Source: Candidatus Flexicrinis affinis
GTDB lineage: Bacteria > Chloroflexota > Anaerolineae > Aggregatilineales > Phototrophicaceae
Reading direction: 5' to 3'
Length of the DNA stretch: 64,000 bases
NCBI GenBank assembly: GCA_016716525.1
Contig: JADJWE010000009.1
Coordinates: 186,001-250,000 of the forward strand
A program made the translations under genes and the position numbers. This document shows positions 44,323-52,024 of this stretch, piece after piece. Below the pieces are notes generated by a model. The model was given only the letters and a program-made list of their open reading frames with translations. It ran no database searches and had not been told where the DNA came from. The first letter of the stretch is position 1, and the number at the start of each line of letters is the position of its first letter.

Positions 44323-44973
44323 TTACGGCGGCCCGAAGTCCTGCGGCGGCAGATAGCGCCAGATCGCCCTGCCGACGATGCGGTCGCGCGTGACCGGCCC
44401 GAACTGCCGCGAGTCCTTGGACTCGTTGCGGTTATCGCCCATCAAGAAGTACTCGTTCGGACCCAAATCCCAAGCCCTGCTTGGGCAGTTGGTGCACGGC
44501 CGGTTGACGAAGTACGGCTCGTCAAGAAGCTCGCCGTTGCGGTAAACCTCCGCGTAACCGGCCGTGATCACGGCGCCGTTGGCGTCGCGCTCGGCGGGAA
44601 ACACCTTGATTTCGATGGTATCGCCCGGCACGCCGATCACGCGCTTGATCAGCATCTCGACCGGCTCGCCCGGGGCATCGAATACGGCGATGTCGCCGGG
44701 CTTCGGCTCGCCCAGCAGATAGTCTATGCGGCTGATCAGCAGGTGTTGACCGGTAAACAACGTCGGCTGCATGCTCGGCCCGTCAATAGTCGAACGCGGA
44801 AACGCCATCTCCGCAATGATCAGCGCACAGACGATGAAGAACAGATTATTCAGGATTTCGCGCAGGATACCGGGCCGGCGCAGGCGCGGCCGCGGAATCT
44901 GTACCCGCGGTATGTTGGCCGTCCGCGGCGTGGGGGTCTGATCTGACCAGCTATCGGGGGTTGTGATTGTCAT
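44323..44973 (-). CDS. lepB: Signal peptidase I, copy 2
   Basis: 216 residues, about 85-90% identical by eye to copy 1, with the same catalytic blocks (DGPSMQPTL, LIKRVIGVPGDT, LMGDNRNESKDSRQ) and the NRPCTNC loop. Differences cluster in the first 25 residues, the TM helix and after the Cys pair. The duplication includes the promoter, which points to a tandem duplication with both copies kept functional. Start at 44973 has GAGAG upstream but is 7 bp from the -10 box. Confidence 0.92.
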   Translation of the reverse strand: MTITTPDSWSDQTPTPRTANIPRVQIPRPRLRRPGILREILNNLFFIVCALIIAEMAFPRSTIDGPSMQPTLFTGQHLLISRIDYLLGEPKPGDIAVFDAPGEPVEMLIKRVIGVPGDTIEIKVFPAERDANGAVITAGYAEVYRNGELLDEPYFVNRPCTNCPSRAWDLGPNEYFLMGDNRNESKDSRQFGPVTRDRIVGRAIWRYLPPQDFGPP

Positions 44974-44980
44974 GGCTCTC

Positions 44981-45010
44981 ATTCTATGCACGCATCGTCT
45001 AACCCGATAA
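44981..45010 (-). promoter_or_regulatory. Promoter of signal peptidase copy 2
   Basis: TTATCG (45010-45005) and TAGAAT (44986-44981) on the minus strand, 18-bp spacer, 7 bp from the -10 box to the ATG. Homologous to the copy 1 promoter. Confidence 0.7.
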
Positions 45011-45075
45011 TTGCGATTGAACTATGGAGTCTGGCACACTGTAAGGCGATCTTGGCGATTCAACAAGGGGACGGT

Positions 45076-45507
45076 ATGTCCGGGTTCCAAATCAATCATA
45101 TTGCCATCGTCGTGTCGGACATGCCGAGCGCGCTGGGATTCTGGCGCGACGCGCTTGGACTTTCGGTCGAGCGGCTGGAGCAGAACGAGATCGAGAAGGT
45201 GGATATCGCATTCCTTCCGATTGGCGAATCGGAGATCGAGCTGATTTCACCGACCAGCAGCGAGACCGGCGTCGGGCGCTATCTGGCCAAAACCGGCGGC
45301 GGCCTGCATCATATCTGCCTCGAAGTGCCGGACATCAACGCTGCGCTCGAATCGCTTGCCGCCGCACGAGTCGAGCTGATCAACGCGACCCCGCGCACCC
45401 GCGACGATGGCACGCGCTATGCCTTTGTCCACCCGAGCAGCACGGGCGGGGTTTTGCTCGAGTTGTACGAACTTCCCGTGACGGGGGCTACGGCGTCGGT
45501 GCAATGA
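45076..45507 (+). CDS. mce: Methylmalonyl-CoA epimerase-like VOC protein
   Basis: 143 residues of the VOC fold. NHIAIVVSDMPSALGFWRD has the first metal His, GGGLHHICLEVPDINAAL the second and LLELYEL the Glu; KVDIAFLPIGESEIELISP with GVGRYLAKTGGGLHHICLEV matches methylmalonyl-CoA epimerases closely. It would interconvert (S)- and (R)-methylmalonyl-CoA. AAGGGG before the ATG at 45076 decides the start. It converges with the SH3-like gene, overlapping by 20 bp. No mutase gene is near. Confidence 0.85.
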   Translation: MSGFQINHIAIVVSDMPSALGFWRDALGLSVERLEQNEIEKVDIAFLPIGESEIELISPTSSETGVGRYLAKTGGGLHHICLEVPDINAALESLAAARVELINATPRTRDDGTRYAFVHPSSTGGVLLELYELPVTGATASVQ

Positions 45508-46102
45508 TGCCTTCGCGGGCAGTGGTCGGCGTCGGGGTGATCGATGGCCGGGGCGACGGACTGGCGGGCAGCGGCGTGACGGTTGGTGGCGGGGGCACCG
45601 TGTTGCTTGGCGTCGGCGTCGGGTTGACCGGTTCGATCAAATCGAAGCGCATGTAGCCCGCGTCGAGGCGGCGCGTGCGCGGCTCGACGTCGAGCAGGTA
45701 CCAATCGTCGTTCGGCTCGGGCTCGCGGCTCAACACGCACACAATCGTGCCAAGCGGAATCTGCGCGACAATCGCGCTGGCGGTCGACGGGCGTTCACGG
45801 ACGATGGCGACGCGCGGGATCACCGCGAAGTCCTGACAGGGCGGCAGGGGTGTCGGCGATGGGCGGAGCGTGATCACGGGCGCGGCTTCGGTGATGGTGG
45901 CGGCGCGCGCCACCGTCGCGCTCACGATCAGCTCGGCACGTTGAGTTGCCTCGACGATGCCGAGGCCGCCGGCGCGCATGAAGTCCTGCACGCCTGTCCA
46001 CACGTAATACGCCCCAAACACGACCGCGATCGCCAATAGGAACACAAGCCACGGCGGAAGTCCACCACCACCTAGCCCGGGCCGACCCCGACGATACCCC
46101 AC
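45488..46102 (-). CDS. Membrane-anchored protein with SH3-like domain and Pro/Thr tail
   Basis: 204 residues. A Gly/Arg-rich N-terminus precedes one TM helix (LPPWLVFLLAIAVVFGAYYV), then an SH3b-like domain (VIPRVAIVRERPSTASAIVAQIPLGTIVCVL...DDWYLLDV) and a long Pro/Thr/Ser-rich tail (NPTPTPSNTVPPPP). It probably binds or crosses the cell wall. The start is GTG at 46102 with TTGAGG upstream; a TTG four codons earlier is possible. Confidence 0.75.
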   Translation of the reverse strand: MGYRRGRPGLGGGGLPPWLVFLLAIAVVFGAYYVWTGVQDFMRAGGLGIVEATQRAELIVSATVARAATITEAAPVITLRPSPTPLPPCQDFAVIPRVAIVRERPSTASAIVAQIPLGTIVCVLSREPEPNDDWYLLDVEPRTRRLDAGYMRFDLIEPVNPTPTPSNTVPPPPTVTPLPASPSPRPSITPTPTTAREGIIAPTP

Positions 46103-46223
46103 GTTCGACCTCAACTCGTAGATTGCACGAATCTAACTGTACCAACTTGCAACCTTTCAGCCACCCTGCGCGTATTACCAGTAGGCCAATCAATGGATAC
46201 CCGTTCAGCGAGGACATGACGCC

Positions 46224-47141
46224 ATGAGCGATGAGAAGAAGAAGAACTTCGAGACCGAGTTTTCGTTTAACTTCAGCGGTCTGGCTGACAAGATCAGCGA
46301 GGTCGTCGGCAACGTCGGCGAGGAGCCGGAAACGTCGTACTTCGACGAGAAGATCGGCGAGGCGACCGTCGCCAAAGTCGAGATCAGCGGCGGAATGGGC
46401 AAGCTGCACGTCCACCCCGTCGAAGACGAAACCCTGCTGGCACAGGTCGAAACCAAACATGTCGGCAAGATGAACTACGTCGTGTCGCAGTCCGGCAACG
46501 GCGCAGGCAAGAACGTGAAGATCGAAAATCAGGTGATGAAGGGCGGGTTCCGCGGCATCATCGGGGGCATGGGCAAGAAGGACCTGTATGTCGATGCCGC
46601 CCTGACGACCAAGATCCCGCTTGAGCTGAAGGTCGAAACCGGCGTCGGCGAGGCGCTTGTCGATGTGCGCGACCTATCGCTGATTAGCGCGTTTGTCGAA
46701 GGCGGCGTGGGTCCGGCCACGGTTTACCTGCCGGAAGGCGACTACAAGGCGAAGGTCGAGGCAGGTGTCGGCCCGCTAACGGTCAACGTGCCGGCGCATC
46801 TCAAGAGCACGCTGCGCGTTGAAGGCGGGGTGGGCCCGTGTACGGTCAACGTGCCGGCAGGTGCCGACCTGACGCTGGACGTCGAAGCCGGCGTCGGCCC
46901 GATGGTCATTCGGCTCGCCGCAGGCACGCCGTTCATGGTCGACTACGAAGGCGGGCTTGGGCCGTTCCATCGCCCAGAGGGTCTTGTGCAGAAGAGCAAG
47001 AAGGTCTGGCAGACCGAGGGCTACGATCTGGCGTCGGAGTCCGTGTTCGTCAAGCTTGAAGGCGGCGTCGGCCCGTGCAAGATCCTGTTTGTCGAAGATG
47101 AAGGCGCGGCCGAGAAGGCCAAGCCCAAGAACGACGAGTAA
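46224..47141 (+). CDS. Protein with seven GVGP-type repeats (toastrack/DUF4097-like)
   Basis: 305 residues without signal peptide or TM helix. A lead region (1-130) with EISGGMGKLHV is followed by seven copies of E-x-G-V/L-G-P-x-x-V starting near residues 138, 159, 179, 200, 221, 242 and 279, mostly 20-21 residues apart. This implies one beta-solenoid coil per repeat, as in LiaF/DUF4097 'toastrack' proteins linked to envelope stress. The tail is charged (EDEGAAEKAKPKNDE). It may be a cytoplasmic scaffold or adhesin-like sensor; no enzyme motif is present. AGGACATGACGCC precedes the ATG, weak SD. Confidence 0.75.
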   Translation: MSDEKKKNFETEFSFNFSGLADKISEVVGNVGEEPETSYFDEKIGEATVAKVEISGGMGKLHVHPVEDETLLAQVETKHVGKMNYVVSQSGNGAGKNVKIENQVMKGGFRGIIGGMGKKDLYVDAALTTKIPLELKVETGVGEALVDVRDLSLISAFVEGGVGPATVYLPEGDYKAKVEAGVGPLTVNVPAHLKSTLRVEGGVGPCTVNVPAGADLTLDVEAGVGPMVIRLAAGTPFMVDYEGGLGPFHRPEGLVQKSKKVWQTEGYDLASESVFVKLEGGVGPCKILFVEDEGAAEKAKPKNDE

Positions 47142-47162
47142 CGGCATTCGCGCAACACAACG

Positions 47163-47194
47163 CGGCCCCCTGATCTGTCTCAGGGGGCCGTTTC
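47163..47194. terminator. Bidirectional hairpin between convergent genes
   Basis: CGGCCCCCTGA (47163-47173) pairs with TCAGGGGGCCG (47180-47190), loop of 6, followed by TTTCG on the plus strand. Confidence 0.8.
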
Positions 47195-47221
47195 GATTCG
47201 GGGTGCGGCAAGGGAGTGGCG

Positions 47222-47980
47222 CTAGTACGGATTGACGAATGTCCGCGATTGGCTCTTGGCGGTGGCGTTGATGCCGAACGCCTTGACGAACCACTTCATC
47301 TGAGCCGGCTGATTCTGCAGCGGGCGATAGGCGTGGAAGTTGATCGAGCACAGCGACCCGGCGCAGTGACTGCCATCCACCGACATCTGCAGCACGGTCG
47401 CGCCGTTGGATTTGTCCTTGACGTACAGCACGTACGACACGTTGGCGGGGTGATGGATCCAAGTCAGATTATCTGCGTAACCGATCGTGGCGCCGTCCGC
47501 GATGTTGACGAGCTGCGGCGTGTTGACGCGATCCGCGTAGAACGTTCGCGCCCCGCCCTTGACCGCCTCGCTGCCGTACTGCCCGACCTTTACGTAGGCG
47601 ATCACCTTCCACTTGTACTGGCGGCCATCGACCAGATCGTCCAACATGCCGGCGTCATACAAGCTGTACTGGCAGGTCATGGCGTTGCAGATATTGTTCT
47701 CGATGCCGGCGAAGCTCTTGTAAGTTTGGCCGGTCGTCAAGTCTTTGATCTTCACGTCGTAGGTCATCGCGCCGACACGGTTCCACGTCAGCACAGAATG
47801 GCGGTTGACGTGCGTACCCGCCGCAGGTGTGATGATCTCCGGCGTGACCGCGCGAACTCCGGCATCAGGGACAGGCAGCACGTCGTCCTGTGCCAGCGCC
47901 ACGCGGCCCATCGTCCCGATCGCGAGTGTGAACATGGCGAGCAGCGTCAAGCGAATAAGTGAAAGTGTAAGCGACTTCAT
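47222..47980 (-). CDS. Secreted two-domain beta-sandwich-like protein, paralogue 2
   Basis: 252 residues with signal peptide (cleavage near ALA-QDD), then DDVLPVPDAG, closely like paralogue 1 (QDVLPVPYAPG). Two repeats have the same plan: LTWNRVGAMTYDVKIKDLTTGQ with CNAMTC, and LTWIHHPANVSYVLYVKDKSNG with CAGSLC, each closing in Y.WKV.A or KWFVKAFG. Function unknown. ATG at 47980 is preferred (GGAG at a suitable distance); 47989 is in frame. It shares the inverted-repeat element upstream with paralogue 1, so the pair is probably coregulated. Confidence 0.75.
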   Translation of the reverse strand: MKSLTLSLIRLTLLAMFTLAIGTMGRVALAQDDVLPVPDAGVRAVTPEIITPAAGTHVNRHSVLTWNRVGAMTYDVKIKDLTTGQTYKSFAGIENNICNAMTCQYSLYDAGMLDDLVDGRQYKWKVIAYVKVGQYGSEAVKGGARTFYADRVNTPQLVNIADGATIGYADNLTWIHHPANVSYVLYVKDKSNGATVLQMSVDGSHCAGSLCSINFHAYRPLQNQPAQMKWFVKAFGINATAKSQSRTFVNPY

Positions 47981-48018
47981 GGTGGGCATCTCCGAACAGG
48001 TCGTGTCATCAATGCCGA

Positions 48019-48073
48019 CATCATCGCAAGTGATCGTTTAGAGATCGTCCAACCGGTTCTGAACGATTTTCTG
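48019..48073 (-). promoter_or_regulatory. Conserved upstream element of secreted paralogue 2
   Basis: On the minus strand ATCGTTCA (48067-48060) and TGGACGAT (48051-48044) with the same 8-bp spacer as at 41117. About 40 of 50 positions match the element at 41112, though the coding sequences have diverged much more. Confidence 0.75.
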
Positions 48074-48078
48074 ACTTA

Positions 48079-48171
48079 CCTCACCCCCGGCCCACTCTCC
48101 ATGGCCACGACCGCAGGGAGCACCGAAGGTCTGGAGAGGGGGAGTCGAGCGCCAGCGAGACGGGGGTGAGG
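48079..48171. repeat. Long inverted repeat of REP type (CCTCACCCCCG ends)
   Basis: CCTCACCCCCG (48079-48089) pairs with CGGGGGTGAGG (48161-48171). Inside, CTCTCC and GGAGAG pair, and GTCGAGCGCCAGCGAGAC forms a further small hairpin. No ORF. This sequence type is recalled as a common intergenic repeat in Chloroflexota and other GC-rich genomes; only one copy is in the window. Confidence 0.7.
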
Positions 48172-48238
48172 TTCGGTGGCAGGCCGACCGAAGCAAATCG
48201 GGTTGATAGAGACGCACTCAGCACGTCCCACTTGTTGC

Positions 48239-49264
48239 CTAGGTGTACTCGAATACCGTCTTGATGTACTGCTCCGGATTGGCGGAAATCGTCCGGTACG
48301 CGTCGACGGCGTCCTCATAAGCGAAGATGGTGGAGACCATCGGTGCAGTGGCGAGCTTTCCGGTGCGCAACAGGCGAATGACGGTCTGCTCGACACGCGC
48401 GAGGCTCCACATCGGGGCGCAGCGGTGCGGCATCCCCCACACCGGCATGCTCGAGATCAGCGTGGGCCGGTTGTGATGCCACTCCGCGCCCAGTTCGATC
48501 GGCTGTAGGCCCTTGTAGTAGCTGGCCGCCACGATCAGCCCGCACACGTGCACCGCGCGGATCGCGCTTTGCAGCGCCGCCACCGCGCCCGAAATCTCGA
48601 TTGCCGCGTCGACGCCTTTGTTCCCTGTCAGGCGCTTGATCTCCAGCGCGACGTCGCCGTCCTTGGGGCTGAGCGCGTAGTCCGCGCCGAATTCGCGAGC
48701 CAGTTCGAGGCGATCCGGCAGCAGATCGACGGCGATGACCGTCTCTGCGCCGCTCAGCCGCGCGAGCTGCACGGCGAGCAGGCCGAGCGCGCCCATGCCG
48801 AACACGGCGACGTGATCGCCAACCTTGATCTGCGCGTCCTGCACCGCGGTCAGCGCGAAGATGCCGGGGTCGGTGAACACGGCGGCGGCGGGGTCGAGTT
48901 CTCCGAGCGGGTACAGGCGAGTCGTCTTGGTCACGTTTTCAGGCCGGTGCGGCATCGGGCCGAACACGCGGTCACCGACGGCGAAGTTGTGGATGACCGC
49001 GCCGACCTCAGTCACGTCGCCGACCGCCCACGACCCGAGGAAGGTCGGGTAGAACGACGGGTTGTCGTCGTCGACGAACAGGCGCAGGTCTGCGTCGAAA
49101 CGCTTGTGCAGGAACGGCGTCTTGCCCTCGTACATCGTCAGCTCGGTGCCGTGCTTTATCCCGCTCAGGATCGTGCGGATTCGCACCTCGTCAGGCTGAA
49201 GCGGGGCCGGTGTGACGTCGCGGAATTCGAGGGTGTGCGGGGCGGTGAGGATGAACTCGCGCAT
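48239..49264 (-). CDS. Medium-chain dehydrogenase/reductase without zinc ligands
   Basis: 341 residues. The MDR nucleotide-binding motif VAVFGMGALGLLAVQLARLSG and an N-terminal GroES-like domain are clear. The usual catalytic zinc segment GICGTD is SGIKHGTELTMYEG, with no Cys, and the four structural-zinc cysteines are absent. This matches the zinc-less, BchC-like branch of MDR enzymes. It probably reduces a sugar or other alcohol with NAD(P); substrate unknown. AGGGG precedes the ATG. It stands alone between a repeat and the IS remnant. Confidence 0.82.
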   Translation of the reverse strand: MREFILTAPHTLEFRDVTPAPLQPDEVRIRTILSGIKHGTELTMYEGKTPFLHKRFDADLRLFVDDDNPSFYPTFLGSWAVGDVTEVGAVIHNFAVGDRVFGPMPHRPENVTKTTRLYPLGELDPAAAVFTDPGIFALTAVQDAQIKVGDHVAVFGMGALGLLAVQLARLSGAETVIAVDLLPDRLELAREFGADYALSPKDGDVALEIKRLTGNKGVDAAIEISGAVAALQSAIRAVHVCGLIVAASYYKGLQPIELGAEWHHNRPTLISSMPVWGMPHRCAPMWSLARVEQTVIRLLRTGKLATAPMVSTIFAYEDAVDAYRTISANPEQYIKTVFEYT

Positions 49265-49425
49265 GGTGGAATCCCCTGTGGTGCGTGGAGTAGCTATTCA
49301 GGGGATGATGATAGCACGAGGGTTGAAACGGGAGCAGTAAGCGGGGACCTGAACCTTGTGATTACGGGGCAATGAACAGACTAAGAACGGGTGCAACGGA
49401 TTGTCAGTAGATACCGTCTTAAATG

Positions 49426-50402
49426 TCAAGTGGTCGGCGTGAAGTGAAGAGCATAGTTGGGGTCGAAGGGCCGGCCGGACTTGAGGATGGCATGGGCCAA
49501 CAGCAGTAATTTGCGCATGACGGCGGCGATCACGGCCATGGTGGGCTTGCCTGCGTCCAGTAATCGCTGGGCGAAGGCATGCAGGGCGGCAAGTAGCGCT
49601 TAGCGGAGATGGCCGGCATGTAGAGAGCCCGGCGTAGACGGGTCGACCCGCGCTTGGACAACCGGGAAGGCCGACGCACCGAACTGCCCGAGATATGTTG
49701 ACGCGGCGCCAGTCCGGCGTAAGCGGCAATCTGGCGTGGGGAGGCACTGGCCGCCCAGGACGGCAGTTCGGCCAGCAACTGTGCCGCAGTCCATCGCCAA
49801 TGCCCGGGATCAGGTGAGCAGGTCGCGTTGGCGACGCAGATCGGGATACTGGTCCAGATGCTGGCGAATGCGGCGGTCGAGGTCGTCGAGTTGTTGGGTA
49901 ATGAACGCCCGTGCTCTTGAATGGAGTGGCGAACCGTGGCCGAGTGTAGACCCGAGGCCAGCCGGTTGTTCTCCTGCTGACGCATCTGCAATAAGGCACC
50001 GCGGTGTCGCATCAGCGCTTGTAGCTCGCACTTCCGGCGCGGGCGGTTGCCAGGTGTGGGCTGCTGGGTGCGGCAGAAGTCGGCGATGACCGCGGCGTCG
50101 CTGGCATCCGTCTTGGTGCGCCGCAGCTGGCTGTCGGCATAGCTCTTGATCTGCGCCGGATTGATGACGCTGACGAGGTAGCCAGCTTCGTGCAGAAACA
50201 ACGCCACCTCGTCGCCGTAATGTCCGGTCGCTTCCAGTCCAACGTGGACAATACCTTTGCCCCGCTTCTTCAGAAAGTGGCGCAGCTGGTTAAACCCCTT
50301 GCGCGTGTTGTCGAAACGGCCGCTCTCGCGTTGGCCATCTTCCCGCAGCAGCACCGCATCCAATTGATCCTTCGACACGTCGATCCCCAGGTAACTGGCC
50401 AT
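49426..50402 (-). pseudogene. IS110-family transposase, decayed by frameshifts
   Basis: Starts at 50402 with MASYLGIDVSKDQLDAVLL (RuvC-like DEDD Asp), continues with GLEATGHYGDEVALFL and RTKTDASDAAVIADF in the same frame. The following segment LDDLDRRIRQHLDQYPDLR is in a second frame, IPGIGDGLRH in a third, and AAYAGLAPRQHISGSSVRR returns to the first. The end, MRKLLLLAHAILKSGRPF, is again displaced. At least three frameshifts make it nonfunctional. It interrupts no obvious gene. Confidence 0.88.
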
Positions 50403-50688
50403 GCGCTTCCTCACCAACTCGGCCCGTCCGAACGCACGCGCGCCGTCTCCCTTGTGCATGCAGGCTCGTGGCCTCAGATACCGTTCGACGTTGGCGTGCT
50501 GCACGTGGGTGACCGATCTACATTCCAGGCTTTCTGCCTCAGGGGCGACCCGGTCTGCTCCCACGCGCCTCGGGGCATCCTCTGCTTCCAGCATACCCCA
50601 ATCTCAAGATACAAGGGGCGACCCGCCGGGTCGCCCACACCCCGAACGCCGCTACTGTGGTTCTATACGCGGAATCGAACTCAACCTA
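50403..50688. mobile_element. Noncoding flank of the IS110 copy with REP-like palindrome
   Basis: No gene is seen in these 286 bp. The part next to the transposase start is where IS110-group elements encode their guide (bridge) RNA; several short inverted repeats are present but were not folded. At 50616-50636 GGGCGACCCG and CGGGTCGCCC form a near-perfect palindrome with a 1-nt centre, a REP-like unit that may lie just outside the element. The exact element borders could not be fixed. Confidence 0.5.
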
Positions 50689-51162
50689 TCACGGGTCGGG
50701 ATATATCTTCAGCAGTGTATATGTAATTCCATTGGGATTGAGCTGTGCGTCTGCATAGTCCAGACCAAACTGACAGTATACGATCGAACTGTCCAAGAGC
50801 GGTGACTTGGGGCGACACCAAGTCAATTGCCTGTAGCCGAAGATCATTGCCATTCCGAGGATGGCGATCCAGAACGCGCCCGGAATCAAGACAGAAAGTG
50901 TGAAGATGTTCTTGCGCCACGCAATGAGTGCAAGACATCCCAGCAGGACCAAACACGCCTCAACTACAAGGAGTCGAACCCAGATGCGTCTCACTCCGAC
51001 GGCTAGTTCGGGGACGAAATGCGTGTTTGCTAGAAGCGTGCTGAGCCAGTACACATAGTACGCTGCGGCAAACGCGACGACACTCAAGACGATGTTGGCG
51101 GGGATAATGAACGAGGGGCGCAAGCGCGGTAGCTGTGACGGTGCGAGGATATGCAGCGACAT
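50689..51162 (-). CDS. Hypothetical membrane protein
   Basis: 157 residues with three hydrophobic helices (about 18-40, 62-82, 90-110) and a cytosolic or external C-terminal tail of about 45 residues. No known family recognised. Lower GC than the surroundings, next to an IS remnant and an MNT/HEPN pair, so it may belong to acquired DNA. No good ribosome site; the start is uncertain. Confidence 0.5.
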   Translation of the reverse strand: MSLHILAPSQLPRLRPSFIIPANIVLSVVAFAAAYYVYWLSTLLANTHFVPELAVGVRRIWVRLLVVEACLVLLGCLALIAWRKNIFTLSVLIPGAFWIAILGMAMIFGYRQLTWCRPKSPLLDSSIVYCQFGLDYADAQLNPNGITYTLLKIYPDP

Positions 51163-51207
51163 AAGACAGTGCCTATCTCGTTTTCACGTTAGGCAGTCCG
51201 CGAGACA

Positions 51208-51552
51208 TCATGAATGGTCATCCGTCAGGGATTGAATCAACTTCTCGATTCGCTCACGAAGATCCGGCAAATCGGCAACGGCCTCCCACACAAAATCAAT
51301 AATGATCTCGTCGTAGTTGTGCGCGAGAAAATCCCTGAAGCCGATGAGCTGTTTCCAGTCGATTTCAGGTGCCGAATCTCGCACAGCTGACGACAATCGC
51401 TTGGCGACCTCGCCAATGATTTCGTAGTTGCGAATGACCGCGTCCTGAGTCTTTTCATCGGACAGGAACCGGTCACGGCCCTCGACGGTGTAGCGCTCGA
51501 TTCGCCCGAGAACCTCGATCATGTCTTCAAGGAGGATACGAGGAGGCTTCAT
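51208..51552 (-). CDS. HepT-like HEPN-domain protein (DUF86)
   Basis: 114 residues, all-helical, with the HEPN active motif R-x4-6-H as RDFLAHNY near residue 73. In MNT/HEPN modules HepT is an RNase toxin whose activity is blocked by modification from its MntA partner. The ATG overlaps the stop of the MntA-like gene by 4 bp. The C-terminal helices are complete, so it looks functional. Confidence 0.85.
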   Translation of the reverse strand: MKPPRILLEDMIEVLGRIERYTVEGRDRFLSDEKTQDAVIRNYEIIGEVAKRLSSAVRDSAPEIDWKQLIGFRDFLAHNYDEIIIDFVWEAVADLPDLRERIEKLIQSLTDDHS

Positions 51553-51860
51553 ATCGGAATGGCTGTACGACGCGCTTCGCGTGTGACATCACCGCCGCTG
51601 GGGTGATCGGCAATCAAATCGATATCGCACCCCAGCAGTTCCTTCAGATCTAGCCATAGACCGACTTGATCGAAGATTGAGGTGCCGGGCGGAAACGTCA
51701 CGATGAAATCGACGTCGCTGCCCTCTTCACTTTCACCCCGTGCGATGCTCCCGAACACGCGGACATGGGTCACGCCGTACTTTTCAGTAAGCGCGAGGAT
51801 GTCGCCGCGTCGCGCTCGGATGTCGCGGAGTGTGATGGGGTCGCGGGTGTGATTGGACAT
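51549..51860 (-). CDS. MntA-like nucleotidyltransferase (antitoxin)
   Basis: 103 residues, minimal nucleotidyltransferase. VRVFGSIARGESEEGSDVDFIV carries the GSxARGxxxxxSDxD active site, and CDIDLIA gives the third Asp, so it is catalytically complete. It would AMPylate the HEPN partner. Antitoxin gene first, toxin second, coupled by ATGA, the standard order for this module. Confidence 0.87.
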   Translation of the reverse strand: MSNHTRDPITLRDIRARRGDILALTEKYGVTHVRVFGSIARGESEEGSDVDFIVTFPPGTSIFDQVGLWLDLKELLGCDIDLIADHPSGGDVTREARRTAIPI

Positions 51861-51979
51861 CTCTGGAGCCTCTGATCGCTTGCCACTCCATTATACGCAG
51901 GAATTATCGGGAACCGGGCATCACGAGGTCTCCGAGAGCGGAATAGGGGGCGCGTACTGCGCTGTGTGAGATTGAAACC

Positions 51980-52008
51980 CTGCCCGTCCACACGTAGTGG
52001 ACGGGCAG
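51980..52008 (-). terminator. Hairpin downstream of the thiolase gene
   Basis: CTGCCCGTCCAC (51980-51991) pairs with GTGGACGGGCAG (51997-52008), loop ACGTA. On the minus strand a short GGTTTC tail follows, so termination is probably partial. Confidence 0.7.
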
Positions 52009-52024
52009 AGTGGGGGATTGTGGC

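Noticed and set aside
48079..48171. CRISPR-like repeat
   Set aside because: Only one unit with nested inverted arms; no regularly spaced direct repeats and no cas genes in the window.
49530..50594. Intact 354-residue IS110 transposase
   Set aside because: The long frame holds the N-terminal domain correctly, but the middle and the end of the transposase are in other frames, so it is a broken gene.
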